Source: an uncultured Eubacteriales bacterium (GTDB taxonomy: Bacteria > Bacillota > Clostridia > TANB77 > CAG-508). Taken from it: 64,000 bases of DNA. Positions 52,979 through 62,649 of this stretch are shown here, piece by piece. A program made the translations under genes and the position numbers. The first letter of the stretch is position 1. Every line of letters starts with the position of its first letter. Under the pieces are notes generated by a model. The model was not told the origin of the DNA and did not search any database. It saw only the letters and a program-made list of their open reading frames with translations. The stretch lies in NCBI GenBank assembly GCA_949840345.1, contig CATKWX010000002.1, forward strand, positions 1 to 64,000, written 5' to 3'.

Positions 52979-54226
52979 ATGGATTTGTCACAGCCACTTG
53001 CATATAGAGTAAGACCAAAAACATTAGATGAATTTATTGGTCAGGAAGAAGTTATAGGGAAAGATAAAATATTATATAGAACAATAAAAGCAGATAGATT
53101 ATCTAGCATAATTTTATTTGGACCACCGGGGTGTGGAAAAACATCACTTGCAAAAGTAATAAGTCAAACTACAAAATGCAAATTTGTAAAACTAAATGCA
53201 GTAACATCAGGAATAGGAGATATAAAAAATGCAATAGCAGATGCTAAAAATTTATTGCTAAATCCCACAGGAAAATGTATTTTATTTATAGATGAGATTC
53301 ACAGATTTAACAAATTGCAACAAGATGTATTGCTTCCATATGTAGAAGATGGAACAGTTATTTTAATAGGAGCGACTACTGAAAATCCATATTTTGAAGT
53401 AAATAAAGCTTTAATATCGAGGTCAATGGTTATAAAACTAAATCCACTACAAAAACAAGATATTTTTAAAATATTAAAAAATGCTTTAGTAAATGAAGAG
53501 GGATTAGGTACTTACAATATAAATATATCAGATGAAACTCTAGAAAATATTGCTGAGGTTGCGGGTGGGGATGTAAGAACAGCACTAAATGGACTAGAAG
53601 TTGGGGTTCTTACTACTCCAGTTGATAAAAATGGAATAATTAATATAACAGATGAAATAGCTAAAGAATGCGTAAGACAAAGAAAAGCTGTTTTTGATAA
53701 AAACGGAGATAGTCATTATGATAATATAAGTGCTTTTATAAAATCTATGAGAGGTAGTGACCCAGATGCAACAATCTTCTATTTAGCTAGAGCAATAAAT
53801 GGAGGGGAAGATCCAGTTTTTCTTGCAAGAAGAATTGTACTTGCAGCATCAGAAGATGTTGGACTTGCAAATCCAAATGCATTAGTAGTTGCAACATCTG
53901 CAATGCAAGCTGTAGCTATGATTGGAATGCCAGAAGCAAAAATAATATTATCTGAAGCTGCAACATATGTGGCATTATCAAAGAAATCCAATGCAACGTA
54001 TTTAGGAATAAATAGAGCAATAGAAGATGTACAAACAAAAGATACAGGAGAAATTCCAATGCATATAAGAAATGCACCAGTTGAAGGTATGAGTTTGCTA
54101 GGATACGGAGAAGGATATAAATATCCTCACGATTACCCAATGCACCAAGTAGAGCAGCAATATTTGCCAGATAAAATGCTAGGAACTAAATATTATATAA
54201 AAGATGAAACAATAGGGGATATATAG
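52979..54226 (+). CDS. rarA: Replication-associated recombination protein RarA/MgsA
   Basis: 415 aa. RVRPKTLDEFIGQEEVIG, Walker A FGPPGCGKTSLAKVIS, CILFIDEIHRFNKLQQDVLL, IGATTENPYFEVNKALISR and the C-terminal MgsA tetramerisation domain (FIKSMRGSDPDATIFYLARA, GGEDPVFLARRIVLAASEDV). It acts at stalled replication forks. The second ATG (52979) has AGGAG at correct distance. Confidence 0.96.
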   Translation: MDLSQPLAYRVRPKTLDEFIGQEEVIGKDKILYRTIKADRLSSIILFGPPGCGKTSLAKVISQTTKCKFVKLNAVTSGIGDIKNAIADAKNLLLNPTGKCILFIDEIHRFNKLQQDVLLPYVEDGTVILIGATTENPYFEVNKALISRSMVIKLNPLQKQDIFKILKNALVNEEGLGTYNINISDETLENIAEVAGGDVRTALNGLEVGVLTTPVDKNGIINITDEIAKECVRQRKAVFDKNGDSHYDNISAFIKSMRGSDPDATIFYLARAINGGEDPVFLARRIVLAASEDVGLANPNALVVATSAMQAVAMIGMPEAKIILSEAATYVALSKKSNATYLGINRAIEDVQTKDTGEIPMHIRNAPVEGMSLLGYGEGYKYPHDYPMHQVEQQYLPDKMLGTKYYIKDETIGDI

Positions 54227-54232
54227 AATTTT

Positions 54233-54272
54233 AAGAAGAAAGAACTAGCTAATTGGCAAATTCTTTCTTCTT
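54233..54272 (+). terminator. rarA terminator
   Basis: AAGAAGAAAGAA / TTCTTTCTTCTT with a 16-nt loop holding its own CTAGCTAATTGGC stretch. Confidence 0.75.
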
Positions 54273-54301
54273 ATTGCAGTAATTCCAGTGTCTATTTTGT
54301 T

Positions 54302-54523
54302 TTAGTCTTGTTTTTCATTATCATCAGGCACAAATTCTAATAAATCAGATATTTCACAATTAAAAGCTTTACAAATACTATTTAACTGACTTATGTCTAA
54401 TCTTTTTGTTTCCTCATAGTACATTTTAGAAATAGTAGCAGGTCTGATTTTTGTTAAATTAGCCAAAGTCTTTTGATTCATTTTGTGTTTGCCAAGCAAA
54501 TCAGATAATTTAATTCTAATCAT
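54302..54523 (-). CDS. Small XRE/Cro-type regulator
   Basis: 73 aa: IKLSDLLGKHKMNQKTLANL, IRPATISKMYYEETKRLDIS and ICKAFNCEISDLLEFVPDD, the compact HTH_26 type. The same family as the element's 26188 gene, but not close. AGAAGGATTG precedes the ATG. Confidence 0.88.
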   Translation of the reverse strand: MIRIKLSDLLGKHKMNQKTLANLTKIRPATISKMYYEETKRLDISQLNSICKAFNCEISDLLEFVPDDNEKQD

Positions 54524-54714
54524 ACATCATCAATCCTTCTAAAAATAATGATAAAAAGTCACAAATTTTCTCTTTTTGTTGTATTTTATCATTTTATAAT
54601 ATAAAATAACACATAAGAAACAAAATATAACTGTTAAAGTAACAAAAAGTTGCCTAGCAGTAAAATAAATATAGTACAATGTATAATCTATAGGTAAAAA
54701 AAGGGGACGTAAAA

Positions 54715-54909
54715 ATGAAAAAAATTGATTCGGAATTAGATATTGATGAACTTAAGAGAAAAGATAAATTATATTTAAAAGAATTACAGGTTTTTCTAGA
54801 TAAAGTAGAAAGTATAAAAGATGAAGAATTAAAGTCACAAATATTGTATCAAATGCATAGATGTGAAGAGAGAATTATATTAATGTGTAAAGAATTAATA
54901 AGTAAGTAA
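54715..54909 (+). CDS. Unknown small helical protein
   Basis: 64 aa, one or two long charged helices: MKKIDSELDIDELKRKDKLY, then KELQVFLDKVESIKDEELKS. Probably a coiled coil. GGGGAC is the only site. It has its own promoter region after the XRE gene; it may be the target of that regulator. Confidence 0.5.
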   Translation: MKKIDSELDIDELKRKDKLYLKELQVFLDKVESIKDEELKSQILYQMHRCEERIILMCKELISK

Positions 54910-54987
54910 TTTTAAAGTATAAAAGCAAGCATTTTAGACAAAATAAATATAGAGTTACTATTTATGAATTGAAATTTAAAATAAACC

Positions 54988-55136
54988 GTAAAATATAAAT
55001 ATATATTATTTTTTATTCCGTTCTCCAAGGCGCTTGAGATACGACTATTCGAATTGAAAGTGACACACTCTACTTGAGAAAAAGACAAAGTGACTCAGGG
55101 TCGAACTCGTAAAAAATAATATATATTTATATTTAC
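54988..55136. repeat. Long palindromic element E
   Basis: Arms GTAAAATATAAATATATATT and AATATATATTTATATTTAC, near-perfect over 29 bp, around about 90 bp with TTCTCCAAGGCGCTTGAG and CTCAGGGTCGAACTCG, which pair partly. Confidence 0.8.
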
Positions 55137-55193
55137 TATCCTAATGTTTAAACATATATAATTCTAAATAGTATAGAAATTTAGGAGTCTAGA

Positions 55194-55542
55194 ATGATAA
55201 AAAATGTGATAATTGGACTTTTTGCTGGAGTTGTTAGTGGGCTATTTGCATCAGGTGGAGGAATGATAGTTGTTCCAGCGTTTATAAGTATACTTAAGAT
55301 GGATGAGCCACGGAGCAAGAGCAACATCTGTTTTTGCAATATTACCAATGGTAATTGCAAGTAGTTTTTTTTACTTAAAGAATAACTATATTGATTGGAA
55401 AATAGGAATACTATGTGCAATAGGTGGAATTATAGGTGGATATGTTGGAACAAAACTACTTAAAAAATTATCAGATAAGATATTAAAAATTTCATTTATA
55501 ATATTTTTATTTTATGTGTCTATTAGAATGATTATAAGTTAA
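55194..55542 (+). CDS. Half-size TSUP (TauE/YfcA-type) permease 1, +1 shift at CGG
   Basis: The first frame gives MIKNVIIGLFAGVVSGLFAS, GGGMIVVPAFISI and LKMDEP, then the in-frame CGG at 55311-55313. Without a shift it ends after 17 more codons of polar, unrelated readout. Skipping the C gives GARATSVFAILPMVIASSFF, the conserved ARATS segment of TSUP proteins, and continues IGILCAIGGIIGGYVGTKLL to 55542. The joined 115-aa product has about four membrane helices, half of a usual TSUP carrier. The next gene encodes the other half. These permeases move sulfite, sulfoacetate or similar anions. TTAGGAG precedes the ATG. Confidence 0.85.
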
Positions 55543-55552
55543 GAGGTGAAAT

Positions 55553-55931
55553 ATGGTAGAAGTACTTTCAGGAGTAATATCTGGTATTGTTAGTGGAATG
55601 GGTATGGGCGGAGGAACTATACTCATATTAATTCTTTCATTGTTTTTAGGATTAGACCAACACGTAGCACAAGCTACAAACTTGGTTTTTTTTATACCTA
55701 CCTCAATTACTTCAATAATAGTTAATACTAAAAATAAAATGATAAAATGGAAAATTGGAATACCTGTTGCAATTTTTCGGAGTGATAGGTGCACTGATAG
55801 GTGCAAGCGTTGCTGTGAACATGGAGGTAAATAAGTTAAAAAGGTTTTTTGGCATTTTTTTGGGATTTATTGCAATTTATCAAACATATTGTTTAATAAA
55901 ACAGTATAAATCTGAAAAGAAAAACAAATAA
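55553..55931 (+). CDS. Half-size TSUP permease 2, +1 shift at CGG
   Basis: The first frame has MVEVLSGVISGIVSGMGMGG, GTILILILSLFLGL and ATNLVFFIPTSITSIIVNTK, then the in-frame CGG at 55778-55780 after PVAIF. Unshifted it reads an Arg/Cys-rich tail that ends after 18 codons. Skipping the C gives F-G-VIGALIGASVAVNMEV, a proper membrane helix with the family's Gly pattern, then LKRFFGIFLGFIAIYQTY to the stop at 55929-55931. The result is 125 aa. It lies 10 bp after permease 1 behind AAGAGGTG, so the pair probably forms a heterodimeric carrier. Confidence 0.85.
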
Positions 55932-55977
55932 TAGTATTGTAACGAAAAATGACCTAAGAGTGAAAAGTGAATAGTGA

Positions 55978-56035
55978 ATGTAGGGGCGCATGATTGCGCC
56001 CCAGTGAAGAGTACAAAATTTGCTTCACAAATTTT
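55978..56035. repeat. GC palindrome and lead to the next gene
   Basis: GTAGGGGCGCATGATTGCGC plus CCC, then AGTGAAGAGTACAAAATTTG and CTTCACAAATTTTGAAGG. Its order of units is the same as ahead of the ArsR gene at 17.0 kb. Confidence 0.85.
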
Positions 56036-56050
56036 GAAGGAGGAATTGTT

Positions 56051-56188
56051 ATGAAATTTGTAAAAGGAATATTAATAGGGACTGTTATTTCAGCAGGTGT
56101 TGCTCTTATGTATTCAGAAAGTTCTATGAGTAAAAGAAAGATAATGAAAAAGGGAAGAAAAATAGCAAAGAAAATAGGAATGATGTAG
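56051..56188 (+). CDS. Small single-pass membrane protein (YtxH-like)
   Basis: 45 aa: MKFVKGILIGTVISAGVALM, then a strongly basic tail SKRKIMKKGRKIAKKIGMM. This glycine-bearing helix plus basic tail resembles YtxH/gas-vesicle-like small proteins. GAAGGAGGAATTGTT precedes the ATG. Confidence 0.65.
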   Translation: MKFVKGILIGTVISAGVALMYSESSMSKRKIMKKGRKIAKKIGMM

Positions 56189-56340
56189 GTTATAAAAATA
56201 TATAATTAAATGAAAAAAGAGAAGGAAAATGAAGAAAAGATTTAAAATTTAATTAATAGAGATAAAAAATAAACAAATTATAACATTGAATATAAGTAAT
56301 TTATATAGTAGAATAAAGATACATTAAAAAGTAAATATGA

Positions 56341-56532
56341 TTTTCCCTGCGTAGTGCGTGTAGACTGAAATTTTAGAACCAACAAGTTAGGAGAGGGAGC
56401 TTAAACTCCGAATATGGCGTGCATGCTTAAATTTATTTAAGAAGCCCAGGAATATTTGGGAAAGCACCCACCTGTGTAAGAGCAGGTCCTTAAAATTTCT
56501 TTAAAGTTACGGCTAATGTGGGGTTATTTTTT
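56341..56532 (+). ncRNA. ssrS: 6S RNA
   Basis: About 185 nt with the Firmicute 6S pattern: closing stem TCCCTGCGTAGTGCGTG with ACGGCTAATGTGGGG, CTTAGAACC-like TTTAGAACCAACAAGTTAGG, ACTCCGAATATGGCGTGCAT and the highly conserved GCACCCACCTGTGTAAGAGC. It ends in a T-run. 6S RNA binds the housekeeping polymerase holoenzyme in stationary phase. Ends are estimated to a few bases. Confidence 0.85.
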
Positions 56533-56696
56533 TATCTAATATACAACATAATACTAGCAAGTATTGAAGAGCCTAAAGCAACACAAATTATTGTAATTGC
56601 GCCAGGCTTATTTTTATTGGTTTTCAATTCAAATATACCATAACTAATAGTTTTAATAAAAACGTAAATTATTAATAAAAACATAAAAATCTTCAT
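56532..56696 (-). CDS. Small membrane protein at the end of the germination operon
   Basis: 54 aa: MKIFMFLLIIYVFIKTISYG, a polar loop ELKTNKNKPG and a second helix AITIICVALGSSILASIMLY. GGTGGAGAATTGT places it 12 bp after the GerC-type gene. Small two-helix proteins accompany some germinant receptor operons as a D subunit; this may be one. Its stop codon meets the 6S RNA terminator. Confidence 0.6.
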   Translation of the reverse strand: MKIFMFLLIIYVFIKTISYGIFELKTNKNKPGAITIICVALGSSILASIMLYIR

Positions 56697-56708
56697 ACAA
56701 TTCTCCAC

Positions 56709-57938
56709 CTACATTTTAGAAAATAATTCTCCTGAATTTATATTTATAGAAACCTCCACATTAAAAAAAGCATTTTGATAGTTTGAAAGCCAATTTGAAG
56801 AAACCCATTCATCCCAAGTTAAATAATCTTTTACTACATATTTTCCAAACCCTACAATATCAGTTTTAAAGTCTTTTGAAGTTTTATATAATAAAGAAGA
56901 TATTTGAGCCTCTAAATAGTTGTTTGCAGTTTTTCCAACGATGTCTAATTCTTTTGCAGAAGAATGATTACTAACTTCATCAGAAGATGCAATATATCCT
57001 TCTAAGGTTACTTTAACATCAATATATGGACTATTATTAATCATTTTCACATCACACTTTGTATCTCTTTTTGGGTTTAAATAAATATCAATAGAATCAC
57101 TAGGAGATATCGGATTTGGAATTGTAATCATACAATTATCAAATCTATTAGTAACAATAGAGTAACAAAGAGATTCCATACCATCTAATTCACCAATTAA
57201 TTTATCTTCTTTAAATACCGCAAGTCCCATACACTCCAAATTTGTTTTATCTTTTATAGGAGTTTCATTTGCTTTATAACTGGAGTCTATATTAAATTTA
57301 TCCACATTACTAAATGAATTATGAGTTTGATTTGTATTTACTCCTGCAAGTATTCCTATTGGTTGAGTATAAGTGCTTTTTAAATTAGAGTAAAAATCAT
57401 TTAACTGAACATCCACTGTATATGCGGTATATTCACTAGAATTTAAAGCAGCTTCATAATATCTAGCAGTTAATTTTTCAAGTGTAGGTTTTGCATTCTC
57501 AATAAAATTAATAGCATCACATCTAGTAATCAAAACATTACAATCTGGTCTAACTTGAACATTATCAACTAAGGTATATATATATTCTGCAATACCATCT
57601 GCAGCTAATTCCTCAGATATAACTATTACTTTACAGTGTGATAAATTTACCTGTTTACTAATATAGCTGTTAATAAGATTAATTCCAGAGGAAATTGAAG
57701 AACACTCAATTGAAGTTATTGTCGTTGCATCAGATTGACTACTGCCTTCTGATTCGCCTCCGCTAGCACTAGGTGTTGCAAATTGTATGCTTAATTTAAT
57801 TGCATTATTTTCTCCTTTATCAATTCCAAGAGCGATTGCGTATGATAAATCTTCAATTCCCTTAGAATCATAGCATCCAGTAAGAGAAAACATACATAAT
57901 GTTAATATTAAAAATAAACATAAAAGTTTTCTTTTCAT
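56709..57938 (-). CDS. gerKC: Germinant receptor subunit C, Ger(x)C lipoprotein
   Basis: 409 aa. A lipoprotein signal (LILTLCMFSLTGCYD, lipidated Cys22) is followed by the Ger(x)C N-terminal domain (LSYAIALGIDKGENNAIKLS, INSYISKQVNLSHCKVIVIS) and C-terminal domain (AVFKEDKLIGELDGMESLCY, LTWDEWVSSNWLSNYQNAFF). It is the outer lipoprotein of a spore germinant receptor. Third gene of gerA-gerB-gerC order. The subfamily (GerA, B or K) cannot be settled from this window. Confidence 0.9.
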   Translation of the reverse strand: MKRKLLCLFLILTLCMFSLTGCYDSKGIEDLSYAIALGIDKGENNAIKLSIQFATPSASGGESEGSSQSDATTITSIECSSISSGINLINSYISKQVNLSHCKVIVISEELAADGIAEYIYTLVDNVQVRPDCNVLITRCDAINFIENAKPTLEKLTARYYEAALNSSEYTAYTVDVQLNDFYSNLKSTYTQPIGILAGVNTNQTHNSFSNVDKFNIDSSYKANETPIKDKTNLECMGLAVFKEDKLIGELDGMESLCYSIVTNRFDNCMITIPNPISPSDSIDIYLNPKRDTKCDVKMINNSPYIDVKVTLEGYIASSDEVSNHSSAKELDIVGKTANNYLEAQISSLLYKTSKDFKTDIVGFGKYVVKDYLTWDEWVSSNWLSNYQNAFFNVEVSININSGELFSKM

Positions 57939-57950
57939 AAAATCACCGCC

Positions 57951-59042
57951 TTATTTCAATTTTTCTCGTTTCTTTTTAATGTTTGCTAGAATTAAAATAA
58001 GAGTACTAAATCCAAAAATAAAATATAAAATAGAATATCTAAAAAGAGTATAATTGATTGTTCTAATTTCAGATATATTATTGGGTATTAATGCTAGTCC
58101 TAATATTAAAACACAAAAACAATATGTCATAGCCTTCGAATCTTGAATATTAGTAATCTTTTTAAATATGTTTAATATTATAAATAGTGTTATTGTCAGG
58201 TATGAAAGACATGACAATATAAAAAGAAGTATAAATAATGCATCTGTTCTTTGAAACAAACGGCCGAAATTTAACGATCTAGTTAATAGATATATGGAAT
58301 TTGCTTCATCACTAACTGCAATATATGGAAACACTAAAATTAAAGTAATAACACTTAAAAATAAATATATACTAGATATTATAATAGATATTATAGATAT
58401 TTTTTTAAACTGTTTACAATCTTTTAAATAAGGCATTATTAAAAATAAATAAGTAAGTCCACTATATGAAAAAATGTTAGAAATGCCACTAACAAAGGTT
58501 TTATCAACTCCATTACCTAGTATAGGGAAAATTCTTTCAGGGATGATGCTTTTAAAGCTAGAAAACCAAATAATAAATATGCTTAAAACAACTATTGGCA
58601 TAATAAATAAGTTAGCTTTTGCTATAGCTTTAAGTCCAAATTTATTTCCAACTATACATCCAATTAAGAAAAATAACATAATAAAAGTTAAAGGAGAATT
58701 TGAATAGTATATTATTTTTAAAGTTTCTGTGAAATCTCTTAATACTAATGCAGCAACAAGGATAAAAACAAGTAAATATCCTATGCCAGAAATCTTTTTT
58801 AGGATTCCACCACCTAAGTAATTAGAAACATCGAAAATATCATAGCCTTCAAATTTTTTAAATAATTTTACAATTAATAATGTAAATATAATAGCTATAA
58901 TACTAATATAAATTACATTTATCCATGCACTACTACCACAATCAATAATTATAGATTTTGGAAGATTTAAAATTATTTTATTAGTTATAACTACAAGTAT
59001 AAATAATATCGCTTCAAATAATCCTATTTTTGCAGTATCCAC
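57951..59042 (-). CDS. gerKB: Germinant receptor subunit B, membrane permease
   Basis: 363 aa, ten membrane segments, APC-type GerAB family (IGLFEAILFILVVITNKIIL, DVSNYLGGGILKKISGIGYL, YSNSPLTFIMLFFLIGCIVG). GerB subunits bind the germinant. GGAGGGATATTGTGG precedes the ATG, and it lies between the A and C genes with 12-17 bp gaps. Confidence 0.92.
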   Translation of the reverse strand: MDTAKIGLFEAILFILVVITNKIILNLPKSIIIDCGSSAWINVIYISIIAIIFTLLIVKLFKKFEGYDIFDVSNYLGGGILKKISGIGYLLVFILVAALVLRDFTETLKIIYYSNSPLTFIMLFFLIGCIVGNKFGLKAIAKANLFIMPIVVLSIFIIWFSSFKSIIPERIFPILGNGVDKTFVSGISNIFSYSGLTYLFLIMPYLKDCKQFKKISIISIIISSIYLFLSVITLILVFPYIAVSDEANSIYLLTRSLNFGRLFQRTDALFILLFILSCLSYLTITLFIILNIFKKITNIQDSKAMTYCFCVLILGLALIPNNISEIRTINYTLFRYSILYFIFGFSTLILILANIKKKREKLK

Positions 59043-59059
59043 AATATCCCTCCTAATAA

Positions 59060-60766
59060 TTAATCTATATGGTTTCTAGGATATCTCCATCTCATACTTA
59101 TATGGGGTTGAGATTCAGTTTTTTTAGTGCTTAAAAATTTAGGCTTTTTTTCTTTTGCCCAAATAGGTAAATTGAAATAAGCTGATGTACTTCTTGAATT
59201 GACATTTGTAAGAAAAGGCATTACATAAGGTACTCCGAAAGAAGTAAGGTTTGAAAGTGATAATAAAAGTATAAATAATCCTAATCCTATTCCTAAAAAT
59301 CCGCCTATATATCCTAGGAAAATGTATACAAACCTTAAAATTCTAAATGTAAAATTTAAAGATAAATCTGGAATTGCAAAAGAGCATAAAGCTGTTAATG
59401 CAACAATTATTATTAGAATTGGGCTTACAATATTTGCTTTTACAGCTGCATCTCCTAAAATTAATGCACCTACTATACCCATTGTTGGACCAATAGGAGA
59501 AGGAACTCTAAGACCTGCTTCACGAAGTAATTCAAAAGATAATTCCATTAATAATAATTCAAATATAATGGGGAAAGGAACTGATTCTCTAGAAGCTGCA
59601 ATTGCAAATATTAGCTCTGTTGGTAGTAATTCTTGATGATAATTAGTAATAGCAACATATAATCCTGGTAAAAGTAATGCCAAAGCCGAAGCAAATAATC
59701 TAATTATTTTAGCTAAATTAGAAAATTGAAATTTTAAATTTACATCTTCAGGTGAAGCTAGAAAGTCATTTAAGATTCCAGGCATTATTAATACATAAGG
59801 CGAGCCGTTAACGATAACGATAACTTTACCATCTAAAAGAGAAGCTACAGCTTTGTCTGGTCTTTCAGAGGCGACTATTTGTGGAAACATATTGCTACTA
59901 TTATCTTGAATTAATTGCTCTAATTGACCTGAAGACAATAAGGCATCTACTTCTATGTTATTTATTCTGTACTGTACTTCTGCAACTAAATCAGCATTTG
60001 CAATATTATTCATATAGCAAATAGCGACTTTAGTGTTACTAACTTTACCAACAGTAGAGTTTTCTATAATAAGATTTTCGTTATTTATTAATCTTCTAAG
60101 AATAGAGGTATTAGTTCTTAAAGTTTCAACAAATGCTTCTTGTGAACCTCTTACAATAATTTCATTTTGAGGAGTTGAAATGCTTCTTTGTTTGAACCCT
60201 TTAACATCAACGCTATAAGCAACAGATATTGTATCAACGAATACAATACAGTTACCCATATTAATATCAGAAATAACTTGCGAAAAGTCTTCGACGAGAG
60301 TTACTTTGTTTTGAGGCAATAGGCAATTAGATATGTGGTCTTCTAGACTAAACTCTTTTTTATCAGAAGAATCTTGTGTTATCTTAGGAGTTTTCTTCTG
60401 ACAAGTATTTGTTTTATTTCTCAACATTAATGGCTTTAATATAAAATGATTGATACTATCTGCATTTGTCATACCGTCAATATATATTAAAAATGCTTTA
60501 AAGCGTTTATCCATTGCAATTATATAAAATTCCCTAATATCAATATCACTATTAATAAGAGAATTATAACGAGCTTTAATATAATTTAAATTTTCATCAA
60601 TAGAAGAATTAATTTTTTTCGAAACAGGGTCTAAAACGTCTTCTGTGTATGTGTTATCATTAGTAGAATCTGCTAAAGAACCAACAGATGGTAGTGTGAA
60701 ATCATAGTTAGAAGGTTGTTTGTAAGCAAAAAAATTTGTAAATTTGTTTAGAAATTTATTACCCAT
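59060..60766 (-). CDS. gerKA: Germinant receptor subunit A, GerKA-type
   Basis: 568 aa. The N-terminal soluble region (residues 30-290: REFYIIAMDKRFKAFLIYID, SVDVKGFKQRSISTPQNEII, RGSQEAFVETLRTNTSILRR) and the C-terminal membrane domain (LPGLYVAITNYHQELLPTEL, LREAGLRVPSPIGPTMGIVG) match GerA. It is first in the operon; AAGGAGATATTTT precedes the ATG. In spores it signals DPA release. Confidence 0.95.
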   Translation of the reverse strand: MGNKFLNKFTNFFAYKQPSNYDFTLPSVGSLADSTNDNTYTEDVLDPVSKKINSSIDENLNYIKARYNSLINSDIDIREFYIIAMDKRFKAFLIYIDGMTNADSINHFILKPLMLRNKTNTCQKKTPKITQDSSDKKEFSLEDHISNCLLPQNKVTLVEDFSQVISDINMGNCIVFVDTISVAYSVDVKGFKQRSISTPQNEIIVRGSQEAFVETLRTNTSILRRLINNENLIIENSTVGKVSNTKVAICYMNNIANADLVAEVQYRINNIEVDALLSSGQLEQLIQDNSSNMFPQIVASERPDKAVASLLDGKVIVIVNGSPYVLIMPGILNDFLASPEDVNLKFQFSNLAKIIRLFASALALLLPGLYVAITNYHQELLPTELIFAIAASRESVPFPIIFELLLMELSFELLREAGLRVPSPIGPTMGIVGALILGDAAVKANIVSPILIIIVALTALCSFAIPDLSLNFTFRILRFVYIFLGYIGGFLGIGLGLFILLLSLSNLTSFGVPYVMPFLTNVNSRSTSAYFNLPIWAKEKKPKFLSTKKTESQPHISMRWRYPRNHID

Positions 60767-60806
60767 TAAAATATCTCCTTGTTTTTATTGATATAATGTT
60801 GCTTTT

Positions 60807-60945
60807 GGACGACCAATGGTCGCCCCTACAAAAAACATATTGCAAAATCGTAGGGGCGATTTTAATCGCCCGTTTGTTCTGTATTAGGAAAGTTTGACTT
60901 TTTCGTTGATATAATGCATATCGTAGGGGCGTAGACCAGCGCCCT
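60807..60945. repeat. Three GC palindromes before the germination operon and spoIVA
   Basis: 60807-60829 in reverse orientation (GGACGACCAATGGTCGCCCC), 60850-60872 (GTAGGGGCGATTTTAATCGC), 60923-60945 (GTAGGGGCGTAGACCAGCGC), with lead-in CATATTGCAAAATC. They fill the divergent spacer 60767-61108; no clear sigma-K or sigma-E promoter could be picked out. Confidence 0.85.
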
Positions 60946-61108
60946 TATGTTCTTAATCAAATATATATTTTCCAATATAAATGGAAAATATACTAAAAAA
61001 AGGAATATTAATTAAAACAAGTTAATATACATTAATTAAAGTTTTATAGTACAAACATTTTCCTAATATAAAAGATAATTGGTTTTGTACGGAAAGGATG
61101 ATTTTTTT

Positions 61109-62587
61109 ATGGAAAATTTAGGAATATACGAAGATATTGCAACAAGAACAGACGGAGATATATATGTAGGAGTAGTTGGACCAGTTAGAACAGGTAAATC
61201 AACATTCATAAAAAACTTTATGGATTTATTGGTTATACCTAATATAGAAAACACATACAAGAAAGAACGTGCAAAAGATGAACTGCCACAAAGTGCTGCA
61301 GGCAGAACTGTAATGACTACAGAGCCAAAATTTGTGCCAAACGAAGCAATAGAAATAACAATAGGAGAAAATTTAAAATTAAAAACACGTTTAGTAGATT
61401 GCGTAGGGTATCTAGTAAACAATGCTTTAGGTTATATGGAAGACGATGCTCCAAGAATGGTAAAAACACCTTGGTCAACTGAAGAAATTCCATTTGAAAC
61501 TGCTGCAGAAATAGGTACTAGAAAAGTTATAGAGGAGCATTCAACAATAGGAATATTAGTTACAACAGATGGAAGTATTACAGAAATTCCGAGAGAAGAT
61601 TATATAGAAGCTGAAGAAAGGGTAGTAAGAGAATTAAAAGAACTAAACAAACCATTTGTAATTGTATTAAATACAGATAATCCGAATTCAGATAATGCAA
61701 AACAATTAGCAAAAGAGTTAGAAAATAAATATAATATACCGGTAATTCCAACTAATTGTGTAAACTTAGGAGAAGAAGATATAAACAATATATTTGGAAA
61801 AGTATTATATGAATTTCCAATAGAAAGAGTAAACATCAATTTACCAAGATGGATAGAAAGTTTAGATTATGAAAACCCATTAAAAGTAGAGCTATATAAA
61901 GAAATAAAAGAATCTTTTAAAGGAATAAAATTATTAAGAGAAATAAACGATGGTATAAGTGGAATTCAAAAAACAGAAATAATCCAAAAAACAACAGTAG
62001 AATCAATTAATCTAGGAAGTGGTTCTATAACAGTTGACATTACAATGAAAGAGGAATTATTCTACAAAGTACTAACAGAAATATCTGGTGTAGAAGTACA
62101 AAACGAAGGAGATTTATTTGTAACAATAACTCAAATGGCAAAAGTGAAAAAAGAATATGACAAAATTGCATGTGCATTAGATGAGGTAAAGAGAAAAGGT
62201 TATGGTATAGTAACCCCTTCAATGGATGAGCTAATACTAGATGAGCCAGAAATGGTAAAACAAGGCTCAAGATATGGTGTTAAATTAAAGGCAAAAGCGC
62301 CATCAATACATATGATAAGGGCAGAAATAGAAACAGAAGTATCTCCAATAGTTGGAAGTGAGAAACAGTCAGAGGAATTAGTAAATTCTCTATTATCAGA
62401 TTTTGCAAGCGACCCACTAAAAATATGGGAATCAAATATATTCGGAAAAAGTTTACACGAGCTAGTAAATGAAGGCTTACAAAATAAATTATACAAAATG
62501 CCAGAAGATGCTCAAAGTAAGCTACAAGAGACATTAGAAAGAATAATAAACGAAGGAAGCGGAGGACTAATTTGTATAATACTATAA
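61109..62587 (+). CDS. spoIVA: Spore coat morphogenetic ATPase SpoIVA
   Basis: 492 aa, full length. MENLGIYEDIATRTDGDIYV, Walker A VVGPVRTGKSTFI, VDCVGYLVNNALGYMEDDAP and the C-terminal EGLQNKLYKMPEDAQSKLQE and GGLICIIL end that anchors to SpoVM. It polymerises on the forespore membrane as the base of the coat. ATG 61109 follows GGAAAGGATGA; an earlier in-frame codon at 61079 is not used. Confidence 0.97.
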   Translation: MENLGIYEDIATRTDGDIYVGVVGPVRTGKSTFIKNFMDLLVIPNIENTYKKERAKDELPQSAAGRTVMTTEPKFVPNEAIEITIGENLKLKTRLVDCVGYLVNNALGYMEDDAPRMVKTPWSTEEIPFETAAEIGTRKVIEEHSTIGILVTTDGSITEIPREDYIEAEERVVRELKELNKPFVIVLNTDNPNSDNAKQLAKELENKYNIPVIPTNCVNLGEEDINNIFGKVLYEFPIERVNINLPRWIESLDYENPLKVELYKEIKESFKGIKLLREINDGISGIQKTEIIQKTTVESINLGSGSITVDITMKEELFYKVLTEISGVEVQNEGDLFVTITQMAKVKKEYDKIACALDEVKRKGYGIVTPSMDELILDEPEMVKQGSRYGVKLKAKAPSIHMIRAEIETEVSPIVGSEKQSEELVNSLLSDFASDPLKIWESNIFGKSLHELVNEGLQNKLYKMPEDAQSKLQETLERIINEGSGGLICIIL

Positions 62588-62594
62588 TAAAAAT

Positions 62595-62625
62595 AAAAGG
62601 AGTTCTGTTAAATGAACTCCTTTTT
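62595..62625 (+). terminator. spoIVA terminator
   Basis: AAAAGGAGTTC-TGTTAAAT-GAACTCCTTTTT. Confidence 0.9.
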
Positions 62626-62649
62626 GGTCAGTGTAAAGTTAAGTCAATT

